DNA of 64,000 bases. It comes from Brucella thiophenivorans (GTDB lineage: Bacteria; Pseudomonadota; Alphaproteobacteria; Rhizobiales; Rhizobiaceae). Below the pieces are notes generated by a model, which saw nothing but the letters and a program-made list of their open reading frames with translations, was not told where the DNA came from and searched no databases. Location: contig NZ_NNRJ01000010.1 in the NCBI RefSeq assembly GCF_002252445.1, forward strand, positions 1 to 64,000, read 5' to 3'. This document shows positions 45,254 through 54,921 of the stretch, piece after piece; positions within the stretch are counted from its first letter, which is position 1, and the number at the start of each line of letters is the position of its first letter. The position numbers and the translations under genes are program-made.

Positions 45254-46504
45254 ATGCATATCATCATTCTGGGCAGCGGCGTTGTTGGTGTCACAACGGC
45301 CTATTATCTGGCCAAGCTCGGCCATGAGGTCACCGTTGTCGACCGTGAGGAAGGCCCAGCACTTGAAACCAGCTTCGCCAATGCCGGACAGGTTTCGCCC
45401 GGCTATGCATCGCCATGGGCAGCACCCGGAATTCCGCTGAAAGCTGCCAAATGGCTGCTACAAAAACACGCCCCGCTTGTGCTGCGCCTAACCACTGATC
45501 CGAAGCAATATACCTGGCTCTTGCAAATGCTCGCGAACTGCACCGAGAGCCGCTACAAGGTTAATAAAAGCCGCATGGTGCGCGTTGCCGAATATAGCCG
45601 CGATTGCCTCGTTGCGCTGCGCGATGAAACCGGCATTCAATATGACCAGCGCACAAAGGGAACCTTGCAGCTCTTCCGCGAACAATACCAGCTCGACGGC
45701 ATTGGCAAGGACATCGAAGTTCTGCGTCAGGATGGCGTGCCTTTTGAAGTGCTAGACCGCGAAGATTGCGTTCGCGTTGAACCAGCTCTGGCGCGTGCCA
45801 GAGACAAATTTGTTGGCGGATTGCGCCTACCCAATGATGAGACCGGCGACTGCTTTAAATTCACCAATGCGCTGGCGAAAATTGCGGAAGGTCTTGGCGT
45901 TAAATTCCGCTTCGGCGTCGATATTAAATCGCTTCTGCTGACCAGCGGAAAAGTCTCCGGCGTTGAGACATCGCAAGGCGTGTTGACAGCTGATCGCTAT
46001 GTCGTCGCACTTGGCAGCTACACACCTGCTCTGGTCAAATCACTTGGGCTGAATGCGCCCATTTATCCGGTCAAAGGCTATTCGATCACCGCTCCGATCA
46101 TCAATGAAGAACTGGCGCCGGTTTCAACCGTGCTGGATGAAAGCTTCAAAATCGCCATCACCCGCCTTGGCGACCGCATCCGCGTTGGCGGCATGGCCGA
46201 AGTCTCCGGCTTTACCAAGGATTTGCCAGCCGCTCGCCGTGCAACGCTCGATCTTTCGGTCAGCGACCTGTTTCCGGGCGGTGATCTGAAAGCTGCAACC
46301 TTCTGGTCGGGACTGCGCCCGATGACGCCGGATTCAACACCAATCATCGGTGGCACCCGCTACGATAATGTATTCATCAATGCAGGCCACGGCACGCTCG
46401 GATGGACCATGGGGCCCGGCTCCGGCAAGCTACTCGCAGACCTGATCTCCGGTAACAAGCCAGACATTCAGGCCGATGATCTGGGCATTTCACGCTACGC
46501 ATAA
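45254..46504 (+). CDS. dadA: D-amino acid dehydrogenase small subunit
   Basis: This 416-residue flavoprotein oxidises D-alanine and other D-amino acids to keto acids and ammonia, passing electrons to the respiratory chain. The FAD loop is [19 protein letters not shown] at the extreme N-terminus, followed by [21 protein letters not shown], which is diagnostic for DadA. The C-terminus has [21 protein letters not shown]. An AGAGGCG-like ribosome site precedes the ATG. It is co-transcribed with alanine racemase. Confidence 0.95.
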   Translation: MHIIILGSGVVGVTTAYYLAKLGHEVTVVDREEGPALETSFANAGQVSPGYASPWAAPGIPLKAAKWLLQKHAPLVLRLTTDPKQYTWLLQMLANCTESRYKVNKSRMVRVAEYSRDCLVALRDETGIQYDQRTKGTLQLFREQYQLDGIGKDIEVLRQDGVPFEVLDREDCVRVEPALARARDKFVGGLRLPNDETGDCFKFTNALAKIAEGLGVKFRFGVDIKSLLLTSGKVSGVETSQGVLTADRYVVALGSYTPALVKSLGLNAPIYPVKGYSITAPIINEELAPVSTVLDESFKIAITRLGDRIRVGGMAEVSGFTKDLPAARRATLDLSVSDLFPGGDLKAATFWSGLRPMTPDSTPIIGGTRYDNVFINAGHGTLGWTMGPGSGKLLADLISGNKPDIQADDLGISRYA

Positions 46505-46510
46505 TCGCTG

Positions 46511-46545
46511 CTGAATCACATTGTTAACAAGGTGATTCAGCCCTT
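46511..46545 (+). terminator. Hairpin after dadA
   Basis: CTGAATCAC (46511-46519) pairs with GTGATTCAG (46532-46540), followed by CCCTTTG. The T-tract is short. It lies between the convergent dadA and XRE regulator genes. Confidence 0.5.
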
Positions 46546-46561
46546 TGAATAGCGAGCAATA

Positions 46562-47110
46562 TTAGAAACTTGGTGGTGTGCAGGCGCTCACCACTAAGCA
46601 CTCCGCCGGCCCCACACATCGGAACCGATGCGGCAACTTGCTTGAAAAATAATAGGCGTCCCCCGGCCCCAGAATTCGGCGATCAGTTCCGACCGTGACT
46701 TCGATGCGTCCTGAAATGACAATCCCTCCCTCTTCGCCTTCATGCATGAGTAAGACCTTGCCGGTATCTGATCCCGGCTCATAGCGCTCTTTGAGGATTT
46801 GCAACGAACGCGCAAACAGGTGATCCCCCACCTGCCGATAGGAAATTGGACCTTTGCCAATCTCCACAAGCTCATCTGCCTGATAAAACACCTTATGCGG
46901 TGCATCCGGTTCAAGTGCAAAAAAATCGGCCATTCCGATAGGAATTCCATCGAGAATACGCTTTAATGCGCCCACCGAAGGATTGGACTGATTGGCTTCG
47001 ATCAGCGATATGGTGGAGTTGGTCACGCCTGCGCGTTTTGCAAGCTCACGCTGAGACAGATTCTGCCGCATACGTACATAGCGAAGCCTGCCCCCAATAT
47101 CGATGCTCAT
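46562..47110 (-). CDS. XRE-family regulator with cupin domain (PuuR-like)
   Basis: This 182-residue regulator has an N-terminal helix-turn-helix (LRYVRMRQNLSQRELAKRAGVTNSTIS and so on) and a C-terminal cupin (about 110-180, with HEGEEGGIVISG and GDAYYFSSKLPHRF). This architecture is typical of PuuR and related regulators of polyamine, GABA or beta-alanine catabolism. It is divergent from the omega-amino acid transaminase gene over 147 bases, which it probably controls. The ribosome site GAGGAA precedes the ATG. Confidence 0.9.
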   Translation of the reverse strand: MSIDIGGRLRYVRMRQNLSQRELAKRAGVTNSTISLIEANQSNPSVGALKRILDGIPIGMADFFALEPDAPHKVFYQADELVEIGKGPISYRQVGDHLFARSLQILKERYEPGSDTGKVLLMHEGEEGGIVISGRIEVTVGTDRRILGPGDAYYFSSKLPHRFRCVGPAECLVVSACTPPSF

Positions 47111-47257
47111 CGATGCTTCCTCATACTGTTTATGATGTTCGATATATCACAAACTTTATCTCTAAAGCACGTAAATTCAATGATTTAATTTTTAGGAGAA
47201 AAGGACTTGTTGCACGCAAGAAAGCATGTCCTCTTATCCTCAAAATAGGAGGTCCTA

Positions 47258-48586
47258 ATGCTCAACAACACCAACGCACCAAGCCTTGATAACTTCTGGA
47301 TGCCCTTCACGGCAAACCGCCAGTTCAAGGCCGCTCCTCGCCTGCTCGCAAGCGCTTCGGGCATGTATTACACCGATGTCGACGGCAAACAGGTGCTGGA
47401 TGGCACGGCAGGTCTTTGGTGCTGCAATGCCGGTCATGGGCGTAAGCAGATCACCCAGGCTGTCGAACGCCAGATCTCGACCATGGACTTCGCGCCAACT
47501 TTCCAGATGGGCCACAATATTGCTTTCGACTTTGCCGAAAAGCTGGCAGCTATTGCGCCCGGTGGACCGGATGCTAAGCTCGACCGCGTCTTCTTCACCA
47601 ATTCGGGTTCTGAATCGGTTGATACCGCACTGAAGATCGCCATTGCCTATCAGCGCGCCATTGGTCAGGGTACGCGTACTCTGATTATCGGCCGTGAAAA
47701 AGGCTATCACGGCGTTGGTTTCGGCGGCATTTCCGTGGGTGGCCTCGTCAATAATCGTCGCGTCTTCCCACAGATTCCTGCTGATCACATGCGCCATACA
47801 CTCGATATTGGCCGCAATGCATTCTCCAAAGGCCTGCCAGCACATGGCATAGAACTGGCTGACGATCTGGAACGTCTGGTTCAGCTGCACGGCGCAGAAA
47901 AAATCGCAGCAGTCATCGTGGAGCCCATGTCCGGCTCTGCCGGTGTCGTCCTGCCGCCAAAGGGCTATCTGGAGCGCATCCGTGCAACCGCTGACAAGCA
48001 CGGCATCCTCGTGATCTATGATGAAGTCATCACTGGCTTTGGTCGCCTCGGCACGCCATTTGCTGTCGATTACTTCGGCGTAAAGCCTGATCTTGTCACC
48101 ACCGCCAAAGGCCTCACCAACGGTGCCATCCCGATGGGTGCAGTCTTTGCCAGCCGCGCGGTGCATGATGCACTGATGACCGGTCCGGAAAACGCCATCG
48201 AGCTCTTCCACGGCTACACCTATTCCGGCCATCCGGTTGCCTGTGCTGCTGGTCTTGCTACGCTTGAAATCTACGCCGAAGAAGGTCTTCTGATCCGCGG
48301 TGCAGAACTGGCTGAGCATTGGCAGAATGCCTTACATTCGCTGAAGGGCGCGCCAAATGTCATCGACATCCGTAACCTCGGCCTCGTTGGCGCAATTGAA
48401 CTTTCGTCCCGTGAAGGTGCGGTTGGGGCACGCGCTTACGACGTCTTCACAGACTGCTTCAAGAAGGGTCTTCTGATCCGCGTCACCGGCGATGTGATCG
48501 CTCTTTCGCCACCGCTGATCGTCGAAAAGGAACAGATCGACACCATCGTTTCAATGATCGGAGATGCACTGAAACGCGCAGCCTGA
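47258..48586 (+). CDS. Omega-amino acid:pyruvate transaminase (BauA-like)
   Basis: This 442-residue class III PLP aminotransferase has Lys284 in TTAKGLTNGAIPMGAV as the expected cofactor lysine, FFTNSGSESVDTALKIA for phosphate binding, and YDEVITGFGRLG around the PLP aspartate. FWMPFTANRQFK at the N-terminus and a length of about 440 match beta-alanine:pyruvate transaminases. The likely reaction is beta-alanine plus pyruvate to malonate semialdehyde plus L-alanine; L-alanine could then feed the adjacent alr-dadA route. The AGGAGG site is ideal. Related putrescine or taurine transaminases remain possible. Confidence 0.88.
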   Translation: MLNNTNAPSLDNFWMPFTANRQFKAAPRLLASASGMYYTDVDGKQVLDGTAGLWCCNAGHGRKQITQAVERQISTMDFAPTFQMGHNIAFDFAEKLAAIAPGGPDAKLDRVFFTNSGSESVDTALKIAIAYQRAIGQGTRTLIIGREKGYHGVGFGGISVGGLVNNRRVFPQIPADHMRHTLDIGRNAFSKGLPAHGIELADDLERLVQLHGAEKIAAVIVEPMSGSAGVVLPPKGYLERIRATADKHGILVIYDEVITGFGRLGTPFAVDYFGVKPDLVTTAKGLTNGAIPMGAVFASRAVHDALMTGPENAIELFHGYTYSGHPVACAAGLATLEIYAEEGLLIRGAELAEHWQNALHSLKGAPNVIDIRNLGLVGAIELSSREGAVGARAYDVFTDCFKKGLLIRVTGDVIALSPPLIVEKEQIDTIVSMIGDALKRAA

Positions 48587-48662
48587 TCGCTACCCAGTCA
48601 GGCTGCAACAGAGCGCCACGCGCCGTGTCAGCCGCGCGAAGGACGCTCTGAAATTTTCCTAC

Positions 48663-48704
48663 GCATCGCGCTTTCCAAAATCGAAATCGATTTTGGGCTG
48701 ATGC
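48663..48704. repeat. REP-like palindrome
   Basis: An imperfect palindrome bounded by GCAT/ATGC has an inner core CCAAAATCGA paired with TCGATTTTGG. It is one of five related elements in the window. Confidence 0.6.
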
Positions 48705-48707
48705 TGT

Positions 48708-48740
48708 AGCCGCCGCGTTCCCCTGCGGCGGCTTTTTTTG
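48708..48740 (+). terminator. Intrinsic terminator after the omega-transaminase gene
   Basis: AGCCGCCGC (48708-48716) pairs with GCGGCGGCT at about 48725-48733, followed by a run of T. Confidence 0.88.
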
Positions 48741-48965
48741 TCTCTTTCGTTATGAATCATATTGTTTGGAAAAGAGGCCAAAGGATCCCGGCCATTATCA
48801 TTTTAGCTTCCGCTATGCAGAAACACCCCAAAATCGTAATAACATTACGCTACATAACAGGTCTGTCTCTGTATCTGCCTTCCCAAAAATAAATGTTTCA
48901 CTTCAACAACTGACGGCATATGAAAGGCTGCGATGTTCTTCGCAATCTCTTTCATATAGTTTGCG

Positions 48966-49007
48966 CGCATCTTATCCGAAAACCGCTAGACACTTTTCGG
49001 GATGCAC
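48966..49007. repeat. REP-like palindrome
   Basis: GCGCATC...CCGAAAA (48966-48982) pairs imperfectly with TTTTCGGGATGCAC, around CCGCTAGACAC. It ends 20 bases before the D-amino acid aminotransferase start. Confidence 0.6.
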
Positions 49008-49027
49008 TTGTTCAGGACCTATACATC

Positions 49028-49903
49028 ATGGCCGTTTCAGTAGAACTTGAAGACCGTATCGTCTATGTAAATGGCGAATATGTCAGCGCCCGCGATGCCC
49101 GTATCTCCATCTTCGACCGTGGATTTCTCTTCGGCGATGGCATTTACGAAGTAACCGCAGTCCTTGACGGTAAGCTGGTCGATAGCGACCCGCATATGAA
49201 GCGTCTGCGTCGTTCGACAGGTGAAATCGGCATCGCTATGCCGATGAGCGAAGATGAGATTGTCGAGATCGAGCGCGAACTGATCCGCCGCAACAATCTC
49301 ACTGAAGGTTTGGTCTATTTGCAAGTTACCCGCGGTGACGGTCGCGATCGTGATTTTGTCGCTAAAGGCTTGAAGCCATCGGTGGTTCTGTTCACCCAAG
49401 TTAAAGCTCTTGCCAACCGGCCGGAAGTCGCAAAAGGCATCCGCGTGCTTTCACTGGATGATATGCGCTGGAAGCGTCGCGACATCAAGACCGTTTGCCT
49501 TCTGCCGCAAGCTCTCGCCAAGGAAATCGCCAAGGGTTCCGGTTGCGATGAAGCCTGGATGTTAGAGGACGGCTATGTCACTGAAGGCGCATCTTCGACC
49601 GGCTACATCGTCACGCAGGATGATGTCATCGTCACCCGCCCGAACAGCAATGCGGTCTTGCCGGGTTGCACGCGCTTGTCTCTTTTGCAGCTCATCGCCG
49701 AGACCGGCATGAAGCTTGAAGAGCGTCTTTTCACGATTGATGAAGCATACGCTGCGAAAGAAGCTTTCATGACAAGCGCGGGTACTTTTGTAACGCCGAT
49801 TTCGTTTATCGACGACAAGCCTATCGGTGGCGGCAAGCCGGGTCCGGTCGCACTCAAGCTGCGTGAAATTTATCTCGACCACGCGCGCCGCACTGCAATC
49901 TGA
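49028..49903 (+). CDS. dat: D-amino acid aminotransferase
   Basis: This 291-residue class IV PLP aminotransferase has DRGFLFGDGIYEV (30-42), Lys154 in RRDIKTVCLLPQ as the cofactor lysine, and EGASSTGYIV. The combination and length fit D-alanine aminotransferases rather than branched-chain aminotransferases or aminodeoxychorismate lyase. It would interconvert D-alanine and D-glutamate with their keto acids. The frame is open upstream to 48920, but the start at MAVSV aligns with the family. With alr, dadA and the omega-transaminase it forms a 6-kb region for alanine and D-amino acid metabolism. Confidence 0.88.
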   Translation: MAVSVELEDRIVYVNGEYVSARDARISIFDRGFLFGDGIYEVTAVLDGKLVDSDPHMKRLRRSTGEIGIAMPMSEDEIVEIERELIRRNNLTEGLVYLQVTRGDGRDRDFVAKGLKPSVVLFTQVKALANRPEVAKGIRVLSLDDMRWKRRDIKTVCLLPQALAKEIAKGSGCDEAWMLEDGYVTEGASSTGYIVTQDDVIVTRPNSNAVLPGCTRLSLLQLIAETGMKLEERLFTIDEAYAAKEAFMTSAGTFVTPISFIDDKPIGGGKPGPVALKLREIYLDHARRTAI

Positions 49904-49930
49904 GAACAATAAATCAGGCTGAAAACAGAT

Positions 49931-49962
49931 CGGGCCGGAACTGAGTTCCGGCCCGGTTTGCT
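49931..49962 (+). terminator. Intrinsic terminator after dat
   Basis: CGGGCCGGAAC (49931-49941) pairs with GTTCCGGCCCG (49945-49955), followed by GTTTG. Confidence 0.8.
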
Positions 49963-50107
49963 CACGCCTCCCTCTCCCAAAAGAGCGGAGCAAAAGCGCT
50001 AAAACACGTTTTTTGTGCGCATCTTACGCAAAAAAGCGATGTTAAAATTGTGATTGACTCGGCAAATCCGTGTCAAAAATATGGCAATCCTGTGGCAATG
50101 CCCCTTT

Positions 50108-51295
50108 TTAGCGACGTTGGTTGTAGACGTCGATACACACTGCACCCAGCAGAACGATACCCTTGATCACCTGCTGATAGTCGATACCAATACCCAAAAT
50201 CGACATGCCGTTGTTCATCACACCCATGATGAGCGCGCCGATAACAGCGCCCGTCACACGACCCACGCCGCCATAAGCAGACGCGCCGCCAATGAAGCAG
50301 GCAGCAATCACATCCAGCTCAAAACCAAGACCTGCCTTTGGCGTTGCAGTATTAAGACGAGCCGCGAAAACCAGACCAGCAAGTGCAGCCAGCACACCCA
50401 TATTGACGAATGCAAGGAAGGTCAGTCGTTCGGTTTTCACGCCCGAAAGCTTGGCCGCATGGCGGTTGCCACCAACAGCATAAATCTGTCGTCCGATCAC
50501 CGTGCGCGTCGTGAGAAACGCATAGGCTGCAATCAGAACAGCCATAATAATCAACACGTTAGGCATGCCGCGATGCGATGAAATCAGCAGTGCGAGATAA
50601 GCAATACCGGCAAAAAGCACGATATTCTTGACCACGAAAAAGGCGAACGGCTCTGTTTCCACCTCATGCGCAATGTGGCGTGCACGCGATCTGGAATTCT
50701 GCCAGACGAGAAAACCGGCCAGCACCAGACCGAGGATCAGCGACGTCAGATAAACACCACCCGTCGCACCAATGAACTCAGGAATAAAGCCCGACGACAA
50801 TTTCTGAAACATCGGAGGGAATGGACCGACCGACTGTCCACCAAGAACCGCCAGCATCAATCCCTTAAAAACCAGCATGCCTGCAAGGGTGACGATGAAG
50901 GACGGGATATTGAAATACGCGACCCAGAACCCCTGCATCGCGCCGATAATACCACCGGCGATCAGACACAGAATGGCAGCAATAGGGAACGGAATTCCCC
51001 ACCGCACCATCATTACCGCAGCCAGTGCGCCGATAAATCCGCAAACCGAACCGACCGACAAATCGATATGGCCAGTCACGATAATCAGCAACATGCCAAG
51101 CGCCATGATGACGATATAACTGTTTTGTAACACGAGGTTAGTCAGGTTCAGCGGCTTCATCAGCACGCCCCCCGTGACGATCTGGAAAAAGATCATAATC
51201 GCGATAAGCGAGAGCAACATTCCCGATTCACGCAGATTGTTTTTGAGATAACGCCCGATACCGCTTGGCGCTTTCTGGACTACGTTCTCGCTCAT
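50108..51295 (-). CDS. gguB: Sugar ABC transporter permease (GguB/MmsB)
   Basis: This 395-residue inner-membrane permease of the ribose/xylose (CUT2) class has eight to ten helices. The conserved loop [16 protein letters not shown] lies near residue 75 and [25 protein letters not shown] in the second half. It overlaps the ATPase gene by four bases and is the last gene of the transporter set. With ChvE and GguA it would import galactose, arabinose, glucose or xylose. Its length (close to 400) matches GguB rather than the shorter RbsC. Confidence 0.92.
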   Translation of the reverse strand: MSENVVQKAPSGIGRYLKNNLRESGMLLSLIAIMIFFQIVTGGVLMKPLNLTNLVLQNSYIVIMALGMLLIIVTGHIDLSVGSVCGFIGALAAVMMVRWGIPFPIAAILCLIAGGIIGAMQGFWVAYFNIPSFIVTLAGMLVFKGLMLAVLGGQSVGPFPPMFQKLSSGFIPEFIGATGGVYLTSLILGLVLAGFLVWQNSRSRARHIAHEVETEPFAFFVVKNIVLFAGIAYLALLISSHRGMPNVLIIMAVLIAAYAFLTTRTVIGRQIYAVGGNRHAAKLSGVKTERLTFLAFVNMGVLAALAGLVFAARLNTATPKAGLGFELDVIAACFIGGASAYGGVGRVTGAVIGALIMGVMNNGMSILGIGIDYQQVIKGIVLLGAVCIDVYNQRR

Positions 51296-52884
51296 GATTG
51301 TTTTCCCTTATTGCGCATGATCGCACGCATGATGTTTTCCTGCGTTGCTTCTTCGCCAGATACTTCGCCGACGAAGGCTCCCTCATGCATGACGACAATG
51401 CGGTCGCAGATTCCGATCAGCTCTGGCATTTCGGATGAAATGACGACCACGCCCTTGCCGCTTTCGGCCAGTGAATTGATGATTGTGTAGATGTCGTATT
51501 TCGCGCCCACATCGATGCCGCGCGTTGGCTCATCGAGGATGAGCACATCCGGCCCGGTGAATAGCCATTTCGACAGCACCACCTTCTGCTGATTGCCGCC
51601 GGAAAGCGTTCCAGTTTCCTGATAAACATTGTGGCAGCGGATGCTCATCTGCTGTCGATAATCATTGGCAACCTTCATTTCGCGGATACTGTCTATGACA
51701 CCACCGGGACTAACGCCTCGCAAATGTGCGAGTGATATGTTGCGCGAAATATTCTCGCCAAGAATAAGGCCGAGCTTTTTGCGATCCTCTGTCACATAAG
51801 CGAGCCCTGATTTGATAGCGCGGGCAACGGTGGAAATATCAACCGGCTTGCCATTCATCCGTGCTTCGCCGGTAATATTCGTGCCCCATGAACGCCCAAA
51901 CAGGCTCATGGCGAACTCGGTGCGACCAGCACCCATCAAGCCTGCAATACCGACGATCTCACCGGCACGTACATTGAACGAGACATTTTTGACCGCGTGC
52001 CGCTCGGGGTGCAGCGGGTGATAAACTGACCAGTTTTTTACATCCAGAATGGTGTCACCGATCTTCGGCTCACGCTTCGGATAGCGGCTTTCCAGATCAC
52101 GATCGACCATCTTGCGGATGATCTCATCTTCTTCGACTTCACCCTCATGGCAATCGAGCGTCGCAACCGCTCGACCATCGCGCAGCACCGTGATCTTATC
52201 GGCCACTTCGCGAATTTCATTGAGCTTATGTGAGATCAGGATGGAGGTGATGCCCTGCGCGCGAAACTCCTTGAGCAATGCCAAAAGCGCCGCGCTATCA
52301 GTTTCGTTCAAGCTCGCAGTGGGTTCATCAAGAATCAGTAGCTTCACACGCTTGGAAAGCGCCTTGGCGATTTCGACAAGCTGCTGTTTGCCAACACCAA
52401 TATCGGTCACCAGCGTATCAGGCGATTCCGTCAGGCCGACTTTCTTCAACAGAACCTTGGTCCGCTGATAGACTTCGCTGCGGTCAATTACTCCATAAGA
52501 ACCGGGCGGATTGACGAGAAAAATATTCTCGGCAATCGACATCAACGGCACAAGCGCGAGTTCCTGATGGATGATGACAATGCCCAGCGCTTCAGAATCG
52601 TTGATGTCGCGGAAGTGCCGCTCTTCGCCGTCAAAGACAATCGAGCCGTCATAGCTGCCAGAGGGATAAACCCCCGACAGCACCTTCATCAGCGTGGATT
52701 TTCCAGCGCCATTTTCACCCACAAAAGCATGGATCTCACCCGGCATAACGGTAAAATTGACGTCGCTCAACGCCTTCACCACACCGAAGGATTTGCTGAT
52801 ACCGCGCATTTCAAGCAGCGGCTGGCCACTCACATGCGGGCCTTCGCTGCCTGTCTCATGCGGGACAGGATTGGCTACATTCAT
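51292..52884 (-). CDS. gguA: Sugar ABC transporter ATP-binding protein (GguA/MmsA)
   Basis: This roughly 530-residue CUT2-class ATPase has two nucleotide-binding halves. The first has Walker [10 protein letters not shown] and Walker B LLILDEP. The second has the degenerate loop [10 protein letters not shown] but an intact signature LSGGNQQK and [13 protein letters not shown]. The start MNVANPV is chosen for its GGGAG site; the open frame continues upstream to 52944. A 12-13-bp hairpin lies in the gap after chvE. Confidence 0.94.
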   Translation of the reverse strand: MNVANPVPHETGSEGPHVSGQPLLEMRGISKSFGVVKALSDVNFTVMPGEIHAFVGENGAGKSTLMKVLSGVYPSGSYDGSIVFDGEERHFRDINDSEALGIVIIHQELALVPLMSIAENIFLVNPPGSYGVIDRSEVYQRTKVLLKKVGLTESPDTLVTDIGVGKQQLVEIAKALSKRVKLLILDEPTASLNETDSAALLALLKEFRAQGITSILISHKLNEIREVADKITVLRDGRAVATLDCHEGEVEEDEIIRKMVDRDLESRYPKREPKIGDTILDVKNWSVYHPLHPERHAVKNVSFNVRAGEIVGIAGLMGAGRTEFAMSLFGRSWGTNITGEARMNGKPVDISTVARAIKSGLAYVTEDRKKLGLILGENISRNISLAHLRGVSPGGVIDSIREMKVANDYRQQMSIRCHNVYQETGTLSGGNQQKVVLSKWLFTGPDVLILDEPTRGIDVGAKYDIYTIINSLAESGKGVVVISSEMPELIGICDRIVVMHEGAFVGEVSGEEATQENIMRAIMRNKGKQS

Positions 52885-53022
52885 TCGCTCGCTCCCATAA
52901 CACAGCTGCAGTGCCATCAATTTGAAAGAACCTCGGCGCTGCAAAAGACAACGCTGTCAATCTTTCAGCCTAACCCATTTCGAAAACTGAGCAGTGGGGA
53001 TGATGGCAATGAAGCAGGCATT

Positions 53023-53050
53023 CCGGACGCGCCATTTATGGCGCGTCCGG
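53023..53050 (-). other. Hairpin between chvE and gguA
   Basis: CCGGACGCGCCAT (53023-53035) pairs perfectly with ATGGCGCGTCCGG (53038-53050). It lies eight bases downstream of the chvE stop on the minus strand, with no T-tract. Such hairpins often protect the binding-protein message and reduce read-through into the ATPase/permease genes. Confidence 0.65.
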
Positions 53051-53058
53051 GCATAAAA

Positions 53059-54123
53059 TTACTTGATCTGGTCTTCTTTGTAGTAACCGCTATCGACCAG
53101 AACTTCCTTCCAGTTCGACTTATCAACGATTACAGGCTTGAGCAGATAGGACGGCACAACCTTGACGCCATTGTCATAGGTCTTGGTGTCGTTGACTTCT
53201 GGCTCTTTACCGCTCATCGCAGCGTCAACCATATCGACGGTGACTTTTGCGAGTTCGCGCGTGTCCTTGAAGATGGTGGAGTTCTGCTCACCAGCGAGGA
53301 TCGACTTGACCGAAGGCACTTCGGCATCCTGACCGGAAACGGCAGGCATTGGCATGTCGCCGCTACCATAGCCGACGCCCTTAAGCGACGACAGAATACC
53401 AATGGAAATGCCGTCATAAGGCGAAAGCACAGCATCGAGCTTCTTGTCGGAATAGAACGCCGACAGGATCGAATCCATACGCGCCTGAGCGGTTGCGCCG
53501 TCCCAACGCAACGTTGCTACCTTGTCCATACCAGTCTGGCCGCTGCCAACAATGACTTTGCCGCTGTCGATATAAGGCTGAAGAACCGACATCGCGCCGT
53601 TGTAGAAGAAATAGGCATTGTTATCGTCTGGCGAGCCACCGAAAAGCTCGACATAGAACGGGCCTTCCTTGTTCTTCAGATCAAGCGCCTTTTCAATCGA
53701 CTGTGCCTGCAATACGCCAACCTGGAAATTGTCGAAGGTTGCGTAATAAGAAACATTCGGCGTGTCACGGATCAAGCGGTCATAGGCGATAACCTTGATG
53801 CCTGCATCATTGGCTTTTGCCAGAACGTCGGACAGTGTGGTGCCGTCAATCGATGCAACGACGAGAACCTTGGCACCCTTGGTGACCATGTTTTCGATCT
53901 GCGCCAACTGGTTCGGCACATCGTCTTCCGCATATTGAAGATCGGTCTTGTAACCGCGTTCCTGAAGGACTTTCACCATGTTGTCGCCATCGGCAATCCA
54001 GCGTGCCGAAGACTTGGTTGGCATTGCAACGCCAACGAGGCCCTTGTCCTCGGCATGTGCAAAGCCAGTAAAGGCAAAGGCGGCCAGCGCCGCTGCCAGT
54101 GTGAATGATTTCATGCCTGCCAT
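53059..54123 (-). CDS. chvE: ChvE-type periplasmic multiple-sugar-binding protein
   Basis: This roughly 354-residue periplasmic binding protein has a signal peptide ([18 protein letters not shown], cleavage after AHA) and a pentose/hexose-binding fold. Segments such as [37 protein letters not shown] and [15 protein letters not shown] are characteristic of ChvE/GguABC-linked proteins. It binds aldose sugars for uptake through GguAB; in Agrobacterium, ChvE also signals to the VirA kinase. The start at 54123 has GGGAG seven bases upstream; the longer frame to 54285 covers a REP-like element. Confidence 0.93.
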   Translation of the reverse strand: MAGMKSFTLAAALAAFAFTGFAHAEDKGLVGVAMPTKSSARWIADGDNMVKVLQERGYKTDLQYAEDDVPNQLAQIENMVTKGAKVLVVASIDGTTLSDVLAKANDAGIKVIAYDRLIRDTPNVSYYATFDNFQVGVLQAQSIEKALDLKNKEGPFYVELFGGSPDDNNAYFFYNGAMSVLQPYIDSGKVIVGSGQTGMDKVATLRWDGATAQARMDSILSAFYSDKKLDAVLSPYDGISIGILSSLKGVGYGSGDMPMPAVSGQDAEVPSVKSILAGEQNSTIFKDTRELAKVTVDMVDAAMSGKEPEVNDTKTYDNGVKVVPSYLLKPVIVDKSNWKEVLVDSGYYKEDQIK

Positions 54124-54242
54124 TGTCTCACTCCCATAATTGGGCTGGCTCTTTGAGCCTGCCATTCTCCCAAATTTCCGCCCCCGCCTTAGGCTATGCG
54201 GAATTCCTCCATGAACAAGATGCTTTAAGCTTTCGTTTTTAC

Positions 54243-54290
54243 GCATGTCTTTGTCCCAAAACCGGTTCCCACTTTTGGGAGACATGCTCT
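54243..54290. repeat. REP-like palindrome between dgoA and chvE
   Basis: GCATGTC...TCCCAAAA pairs imperfectly with TTTTGGGAGACATGC, around CCGGTTCCCAC. It begins right at the dgoA stop codon on the minus strand. Confidence 0.7.
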
Positions 54291-54921
54291 AGCCCGCGAT
54301 CTTGTCCCATGCTTCAACGGCACGCTGCGCACGTTCGCGCACGTCAGCGACCGTCAATCCAGCCTTATAAAGACTGGAACCCAAACCGAAGCAGCTCACT
54401 CCTGCTGCCCGATAAGTGGCAAAATCATTCTCCGAGACACCACCCACGGCGCCCACCGGAATATCCTTTGGCAAGACAGCGGAGATCGCCTTGATACCGT
54501 CGGCACCCAGCACGCTTGCCGGGAAAAATTTCAGCGCAGATGCGCCAGCATGAATGGCACTGAAAGCCTCGGTCGGTGTAAACACGCCGGGCATCGTCAC
54601 CATGCCATGTCTGCTCGCGCGGCGAATGACATCAGGCTCGACATTGGGACTGACCAGAAGCCTGCCGCCAACATCATTGAGTCGATCCACATTCTCGACC
54701 GAAAGCACAGTGCCAGCACCAATCAGCACATTATCCGGCGCAAGCTTTGCCGCCTTCTCAATGGAGACGAACGGCTCCGGCGAGTTGAGTGGAATTTCGA
54801 TTGTCTCGAAGCCTGTCTCAATCAGTGCAGAAACAATGGCTTCGGTTTCTTCCGGGCGAATACCACGCAGGATTGCCACGAGCGGATAACGAAGCTTTGG
54901 CCATGCGATACGTTCGCTCAT
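54289..54921 (-). CDS. dgoA: 2-dehydro-3-deoxy-6-phosphogalactonate aldolase
   Basis: This 210-residue KDPG/KDPGal-type aldolase has Glu in LRGIRPEETEAI, the VLIGAGTVLS strand, and a Schiff-base Lys in SALKFFPASVLG. It would cleave 2-keto-3-deoxy-6-phosphogalactonate to pyruvate and glyceraldehyde-3-phosphate. The overlap with the upstream dgoK gene (four bases, ATGA) and the galactose context favour the galactonate over the gluconate substrate. Confidence 0.9.
   Translation of the reverse strand: MSERIAWPKLRYPLVAILRGIRPEETEAIVSALIETGFETIEIPLNSPEPFVSIEKAAKLAPDNVLIGAGTVLSVENVDRLNDVGGRLLVSPNVEPDVIRRASRHGMVTMPGVFTPTEAFSAIHAGASALKFFPASVLGADGIKAISAVLPKDIPVGAVGGVSENDFATYRAAGVSCFGLGSSLYKAGLTVADVRERAQRAVEAWDKIAG

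Larger units (their letters stand above)
48587..49027. other. Intergenic region with two REP-like elements and a terminator
   Basis: This 441-base gap holds a REP-like palindrome (48663-48704), the transaminase terminator (48708-48740), an AT-rich promoter-like stretch and a second REP-like palindrome (48966-49007) just before the D-amino acid aminotransferase. No further gene is supported. Confidence 0.6.

Noticed and set aside
52567-54108. 513-codon plus-strand frame over gguA and chvE
   Set aside because: It spans the ends of two real genes and the intergenic hairpin, with shadow-like composition.
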